This document shows positions 14,079-19,053 of a stretch of 19,053 nt of DNA, piece by piece. The first letter of the stretch is position 1; every line of letters starts with the position of its first letter. Location: the NCBI GenBank assembly GCA_023396465.1, contig JAEWWF010000417.1, positions 1-19,053 of the forward strand, read 5' to 3'. This stretch comes from Pseudomonadota bacterium (GTDB lineage Bacteria; Pseudomonadota; Alphaproteobacteria; Rhodospirillales; Rhodospirillaceae). Position numbers and translations under genes: made by a program. The notes under the pieces are model-generated. The model saw nothing but the letters and a program-made list of their open reading frames with translations. It had not been told where the DNA came from and did no database searches.

Positions 14079-15731
14079 ATGTCCGCTGCCAGCCCCTACC
14101 TGCGTGATCTGGACAAGAACGCCGCCAATCATGTGGCGCTCACCCCGATCCAGTTCCTCGACCGCGCAGCCCAGGTCTGGCCGGACCGACCGTCGGTGGT
14201 TCATGGCGCCCGCCGTTACACCTGGAAGGAAACCGCCACCCGCAGCCGTCGGCTGGCTTCCGCCCTGTCCAAGCGCGGCATCGGCGTCGGCGACACCGTG
14301 GCGGTGATGGCCGCCAACACGCCGGAGCTTTACGAATGCCACTTCGGCATTCCCATGGTCGGGGCGGTGATCAACGCGCTCAACATCCGCCTGGATGCCG
14401 AGGCGCTGGCCTTCATCCTCGACCACGGCGAGGCCAAGCTGCTGATCACCGACCGCGAGTTCAGCCGCACCATGAAGGAGGCGCTGGCGTTGCTCGGCCG
14501 CAGCATCCCCGTCATCGACATCGACGACCCGGAAGCCGGCGGCATCGGCGAGTTGATCGGCGAGACCGACTACGAGGCCCTGCTGGCCGAGGGGGACGAA
14601 GACTTCCAGTGGCGCTGGCCGGAAGACGAGTGGGACGCCATCGCCCTGAACTACACCTCCGGCACCACCGGCAATCCCAAGGGCGTCGTCTACCACCACC
14701 GCGGCGCCTATCTGAACGCCCTGTCCAACGTGGTGACCTGGGGCATGCCCTACCACGCCACGTACCTGTGGACGCTGCCCATGTTCCACTGCAACGGCTG
14801 GTGCTTCCCGTGGACACTGCCGATCATCGGCGGCACCAGCGTGTGCCTGCGGCGCGTGTCCGCCAAGACCATCTTCGACGCCATCGCCGACGAGAAGGTC
14901 ACCCACTTCTGCGGCGCCCCCATCGTGCTCGGCTTCCTCATCAATGCCAAGGACGCCGACAAGCGCGCCTTCGATCACACCGTTAACGTCATGACCGCCG
15001 CCGCGCCGCCGCCGGCCAGCGTGCTGGAGGCCATGCAGCGCGACGGTTTCAACGTCACCCACGTCTACGGCCTCACCGAGTCCTACGGTCCGGCCACCGT
15101 CTGCGTGTGGAAGGATGAATGGAGCGACCTGCCGGCCGACGAGCAGGCCCGCCTGAAGTCCCGCCAGGGCGTGCGCTATGTGGTGCAGGAAGGTCTGACG
15201 GTCATGAATCCGGAGACCATGCAGGAGACCCCGGCCGACGGCGAGACCATCGGCGAGGTTATGATGCGTGGCAACATCGTCATGAAGGGCTACCTCAAGA
15301 ACCCCGCGGCGAGCGCCGAGGCCTTCGCCGGCGGCTGGTTCCACACCGGCGACCTCGGCGTCATGCACCCGGACGGCTACATTCAGCTGAAGGACCGCTC
15401 CAAGGACATCATCATCTCCGGCGGCGAGAATATCTCGTCCATCGAGGTCGAAGGCATTCTGCACAAGCATCCGGCGGTCAACATGGCGGCCGTGGTCGCC
15501 AAGCCCGATGCCAAGTGGGGGGAAACGCCGCTGGCTTACGTGGAGTTGAAGGAAGGGGCCGCTCCGGTCACCGCCGACGACCTCATCGCCTTCTGCCGTC
15601 AGCATTTGGCCCACTACAAGTGCCCGCGCGAGGTGCAGTTCATCGAGCTGCCGAAGACCTCCACCGGCAAGATCCAGAAGTTCGTCCTGCGTGACATGGC
15701 AAAGAAGGCGGCCGGCGACGTGCCGCAGTAA
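14079..15731 (+). CDS. Acyl-CoA synthetase (AMP-forming), DmdB/AlkK-like
   Basis: The product is a 550-residue ANL-superfamily enzyme that activates a carboxylic acid with ATP to an acyl-adenylate and then to acyl-CoA. The adenylation P-loop is YTSGTTGNPKGV (192-203). VYGLTESYGP, then YIQLKDRSKDIIISGGENISS and the C-terminal PKTSTGKIQK with the catalytic lysine K531 follow. The N-terminal text (ALTPIQFLDRAAQVWPDRPSVVHG, RRYTWKET) resembles the group containing medium-chain AlkK and 3-methylthiopropionyl-CoA ligase DmdB. The exact substrate is open: short- to medium-chain fatty acids or methylthiopropionate are candidates. The start has AAGGAAG seven nucleotides upstream. It is a single gene, with no beta-oxidation genes adjacent, ending in a GC-rich hairpin region. 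Confidence 0.93.
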   Translation: MSAASPYLRDLDKNAANHVALTPIQFLDRAAQVWPDRPSVVHGARRYTWKETATRSRRLASALSKRGIGVGDTVAVMAANTPELYECHFGIPMVGAVINALNIRLDAEALAFILDHGEAKLLITDREFSRTMKEALALLGRSIPVIDIDDPEAGGIGELIGETDYEALLAEGDEDFQWRWPEDEWDAIALNYTSGTTGNPKGVVYHHRGAYLNALSNVVTWGMPYHATYLWTLPMFHCNGWCFPWTLPIIGGTSVCLRRVSAKTIFDAIADEKVTHFCGAPIVLGFLINAKDADKRAFDHTVNVMTAAAPPPASVLEAMQRDGFNVTHVYGLTESYGPATVCVWKDEWSDLPADEQARLKSRQGVRYVVQEGLTVMNPETMQETPADGETIGEVMMRGNIVMKGYLKNPAASAEAFAGGWFHTGDLGVMHPDGYIQLKDRSKDIIISGGENISSIEVEGILHKHPAVNMAAVVAKPDAKWGETPLAYVELKEGAAPVTADDLIAFCRQHLAHYKCPREVQFIELPKTSTGKIQKFVLRDMAKKAAGDVPQ

Positions 15732-15796
15732 TCCCGCTGGCGGAGGGGCGGGGCGCGCGCGGCGGTGCCGCGCCGTTCGCGCCCTCTGTCCGCCGG
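15732..15796. terminator. GC-rich hairpin between convergent genes
   Basis: The core is a perfect 7-bp stem, GCGCGGC (15757-15763) with GCCGCGC (15767-15773) and a GGT loop. It is flanked by imperfect outer pairing of TCCCG...GCGGA with TCCGC...CGGGA. It sits between the acyl-CoA synthetase and EAL-protein stops and could act on both strands, but there is no T-run. Confidence 0.4.
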
Positions 15797-15815
15797 GATG
15801 GCGAGGGCGCGGGCG

Positions 15816-17483
15816 TCAGGAGTTGGCGGTGACGACCCGCTGACTGGTGCGGCTCGGCTGGTTTATAAGGTTGAAGCGGGAGACGTCCGACGCGGGCTTG
15901 CCGAAGAACCAGCCCTGGCCGTAGCTGATGTTCAGTTCGCGCAGCAGCCACATGGTGTCGGCGTCCTCCACCATCTCGCCGATGCACTGCATGCCGAGAT
16001 CGCGGGCAAGGCCGGCGATTGCGCGCAGGAACGGACGGCCGTGGCGGGTATGGAAGGCATCGCGGATGTAGCTGCCGTCGATCTTGACGTAATCGACCTC
16101 AAGGGCCTTCAGGTAGGGGAAGGCGGCGGCACCGGCACCGAAATCGTCGATACAGACCGGGCAGCCGAGGTGACGCATCTTACGCAGCACCTGGTTGGCG
16201 CGGGCAAGATCCTGCATTTCATGGCTCTCCGTCACCTCGAACATGAGGCGCGGCATGAGGTGCTGGTCTGACTGCAACATCCTGAACAGGTCGGCGCAGA
16301 ACCGATCATTGGCGACGGAGCGGCCGGACAGGTTGACGGCGATTCGGGCGCCCGAGCGGATGCCCCGGTTTTCCCGCAGGATCGCCAGCGCCCGCCGCAT
16401 CACCGCCATGTCCATTTCCTCGACCACGCCGAACTCCTCGGCAAAACCGATGAGGCGGGCGGGCGGAATCAGGCGTTCGCCGTTGTCGATGCGCGACAGT
16501 GCCTCGTAATGGTGAACCTGCCAGGTGCCAAGGTCGACGATGGGCTGGAACACCAGCATCAGGTTCTGACCGACGGCGCGGCGGAAGGTGGCGACCTTGC
16601 CCAGCGTCTCCTCCATCGCCGCCTTGTAGCCCTGGCTGATGGAGCCGAGGTCGCGGCCGACGGCATCTCCTCGCATGAAGGAGTTCATGGTGTAGACCAG
16701 GGCCTTGGACAGATCCTCGTCGGACAGGTCGCCGCCGTCCACCTGTACGGTGGCGGATTTGATGTCGATGGACCCCGCCGAAGGGTCGAAGACGGCCAAC
16801 ATGTCGTTGACCTTCTTCGAGATGTCGTCCTGCTTCAAGGCGCCGTCGTGGAGCACGCCGAGGGAGCCGTTCTCCAGCCGTCCGACGCCGTCGCCACCCA
16901 CCGACCAAGCACGCAGGTAGTCCATGACCGACCCCATGAACTGTTCGGCGCGATCGGCCGGCAGGTCGGTCAGCTTATCCGGTGTCAGGTCAAGCAGGGT
17001 GAGTTGGGCGTCATCCACCTCGCCGCCCCGGATCTTGTCCTTCACCTTGGCCGCGAAGCTGTCGACGGCAATGGGGGCCTTCACCACGTCCGGCACGCCA
17101 AGCGCCGCCAGCCCCTTGATGTGGGTCAGCGTAAGATAGGTGGCGTCCGGGGTTTCGGGCAGCAGGATGGCCGACAGGCTGAGGCGCTGATCCCCGTGGG
17201 GGCCCCGGAAGAACAGCGGGATGCGATCCAGCCGGCCGGTGCGACGCAGACGCAGCAGCAACTCGTCCAGCATCAGCATGTCGCGGTCGGCGATCAGGTC
17301 GTGAATGGGGGTGCCCTTCAGCGCCTTGGGGGGCTGTCCGAACATCTGTTCGATGGTGCCGGCGCAATAGGTGACGCAGGCATCTTCGTTCAGTTCCACA
17401 AGCACGTCATTGCCGGCGAAGGCGAAGGCGATGAACCGCGACCGTTGCGCGCGCAGCCGCTCGATCTCGGAGTCTGAGTTCAT
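15816..17483 (-). CDS. PAS domain, degenerate GGDEF and EAL domain protein (cyclic-di-GMP phosphodiesterase candidate)
   Basis: This 555-residue cytoplasmic protein has no membrane segment. Residues about 15-120 look like a PAS sensor. Residues about 145-260 resemble a GGDEF fold whose active site is lost (SVGGDGVGRLENGSLGVL). The C-terminal part, about 310-540, is an EAL domain. Catalytic elements are present: YEALSR (E327), AVNLSG, FEVTES, IDDFGAG (D446, D447), VKIDGS, GEMVED and GQGWFF. The loop motif is DFGAG where DFGTG is usual, so activity is likely but not certain. The expected role is hydrolysis of cyclic-di-GMP under control of the PAS domain. ATG 17483 is preferred because GAGGGG lies 5 nt upstream; GTG 17489 is in the same frame. 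It is divergent from nifA across 385 bp. Confidence 0.9.
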   Translation of the reverse strand: MNSDSEIERLRAQRSRFIAFAFAGNDVLVELNEDACVTYCAGTIEQMFGQPPKALKGTPIHDLIADRDMLMLDELLLRLRRTGRLDRIPLFFRGPHGDQRLSLSAILLPETPDATYLTLTHIKGLAALGVPDVVKAPIAVDSFAAKVKDKIRGGEVDDAQLTLLDLTPDKLTDLPADRAEQFMGSVMDYLRAWSVGGDGVGRLENGSLGVLHDGALKQDDISKKVNDMLAVFDPSAGSIDIKSATVQVDGGDLSDEDLSKALVYTMNSFMRGDAVGRDLGSISQGYKAAMEETLGKVATFRRAVGQNLMLVFQPIVDLGTWQVHHYEALSRIDNGERLIPPARLIGFAEEFGVVEEMDMAVMRRALAILRENRGIRSGARIAVNLSGRSVANDRFCADLFRMLQSDQHLMPRLMFEVTESHEMQDLARANQVLRKMRHLGCPVCIDDFGAGAAAFPYLKALEVDYVKIDGSYIRDAFHTRHGRPFLRAIAGLARDLGMQCIGEMVEDADTMWLLRELNISYGQGWFFGKPASDVSRFNLINQPSRTSQRVVTANS

Positions 17484-17567
17484 GGACACCCCTCTAGCCT
17501 CGCGGGCCGCCCCCAGCCCGCCATCCGCCCGGTTCTCCGGCGCCCCCGATCCTGCGCGGCGTGCGGT

Positions 17568-17590
17568 AAAAAGGCAAGTCCCCGCGCCTT
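17568..17590 (-). terminator. Weak terminator-like hairpin in the leader of the EAL gene
   Basis: On the minus strand AAGGC (17590-17586) pairs with GCCTT (17575-17571) across a 10-nt loop, with a run of five T (17572-17568). The stem is only 5 bp. It lies about 85 bases upstream of the EAL start, so it could be a leader attenuator or the end of a small RNA; it may also be chance. Confidence 0.3.
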
Positions 17591-17796
17591 CAGGCTAGGC
17601 GTATCCCTCTTTGGTCGAGCGTTGCACGAAAGAGATGGAGTAAACCGTCGTCGGCTGGCCGCTCCGGTTGTTCTCCGAATGTTGCGCTGCAATGGAGTCG
17701 ACGCTGAGCGTCTGGCTTTCACCGGCAGTTGAACTTGAATGATGCAGTAAGCGCTTGTGCGAAAGTGGCCGGGGCATACATGCACGAAGTGTCTGG

Positions 17797-17826
17797 TTGC
17801 TGCGTCGCACACAAGTCCCCTATAGT
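17797..17826 (+). promoter_or_regulatory. Candidate sigma70 promoter of nifA
   Basis: TTGCTG (17797-17802) and TATAGT (17821-17826) are 18 nt apart. The -10 box is one base from consensus and ends 42 bases before the nifA ATG. Read by eye. Confidence 0.5.
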
Positions 17827-17868
17827 GGTTAATGTAGAGAGCGATTTGCCGTTCTGGAGGGTGGGTGG

Positions 17869-19053
<1,185 letters not shown>

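Larger units (their letters stand above)
17484..17868. other. Divergent intergenic region between the EAL gene and nifA
   Basis: No gene is credible in these 385 bases. Contents seen: a weak minus-strand terminator-like hairpin (17568-17590), a short palindrome GACGCT-G-AGCGTC (17700-17712) and a probable nifA promoter. No TGT-N10-ACA NifA site and no -24/-12 sigma54 element was found by eye. Confidence 0.5.

Noticed and set aside
14007..15614. 535-codon minus-strand frame antisense to the acyl-CoA synthetase
   Set aside because: The plus strand encodes an intact ANL enzyme with all motifs; the antisense frame has no recognisable features.
17484..17868. NifA upstream activator sequence or sigma54 promoter in front of nifA
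   Set aside because: The only TGT...ACA pair noticed has 16 nt between the halves, not 10, and no -24/-12 element was seen.

Overview
The window looks like the chromosome of a high-GC alphaproteobacterium, most likely in the Rhodospirillales (Rhodospirillum, Magnetospirillum or Phaeospirillum type). The reasons are a GcrA cell-cycle regulator (found in alphaproteobacteria), a SAM-II riboswitch (mostly alphaproteobacterial), two hemerythrin proteins including a chemoreceptor fusion, a PAS/EAL protein and a NifA activator. The genus is an inference.

Layout. Positions 1-1444 hold a CRISPR array of 19 identical 36-nt repeats plus one degenerate terminal repeat, with 19 spacers of 36-41 nt. Repeat polarity (an ATTGAAGC end on the minus strand) and the degenerate left-hand repeat place the leader on the right (about 1445-1600), so the array is transcribed leftwards. 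There are no cas genes in the window. The left end of the array is buried in a near-perfect inverted repeat with 27-nt arms. Next come, on the minus strand, a HerA/DUF87 ATPase and a hemolysin III (TrhA/PAQR) membrane protein. A methyl-accepting chemotaxis protein with a dCache sensor and a C-terminal hemerythrin domain follows on the plus strand (4461-6860). From 6886 to 10663 five genes lie on the minus strand. In transcription order they are an orphan MetQ-like binding protein with its own terminator, a stand-alone bacteriohemerythrin, and a likely operon of ParA-like ATPase, CopD-like membrane protein and HI0933-type flavoprotein.

The metQ-like gene is preceded by a convincing SAM-II riboswitch followed by an intrinsic terminator, a second hairpin that repeats the P1 stem sequence, and a segment complementary to the ribosome binding site. 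This leader is the most informative regulatory object in the window. Divergent to it is an FhuF-like ferric reductase with a CC-x10-C-x2-C cluster motif, then gcrA with a recognisable promoter and a GANTC site.

The right part has an MFS transporter convergent with gcrA, a divergent DmdB/AlkK-type acyl-CoA synthetase, a convergent PAS-degenerate GGDEF-EAL protein, and finally the first 395 codons of nifA, cut by the window end. The genes are mostly independent housekeeping, sensing and metabolic units and not one pathway. Shared themes are oxygen or redox sensing (hemerythrins, NifA context), methionine/SAM homeostasis, iron reduction and signalling.
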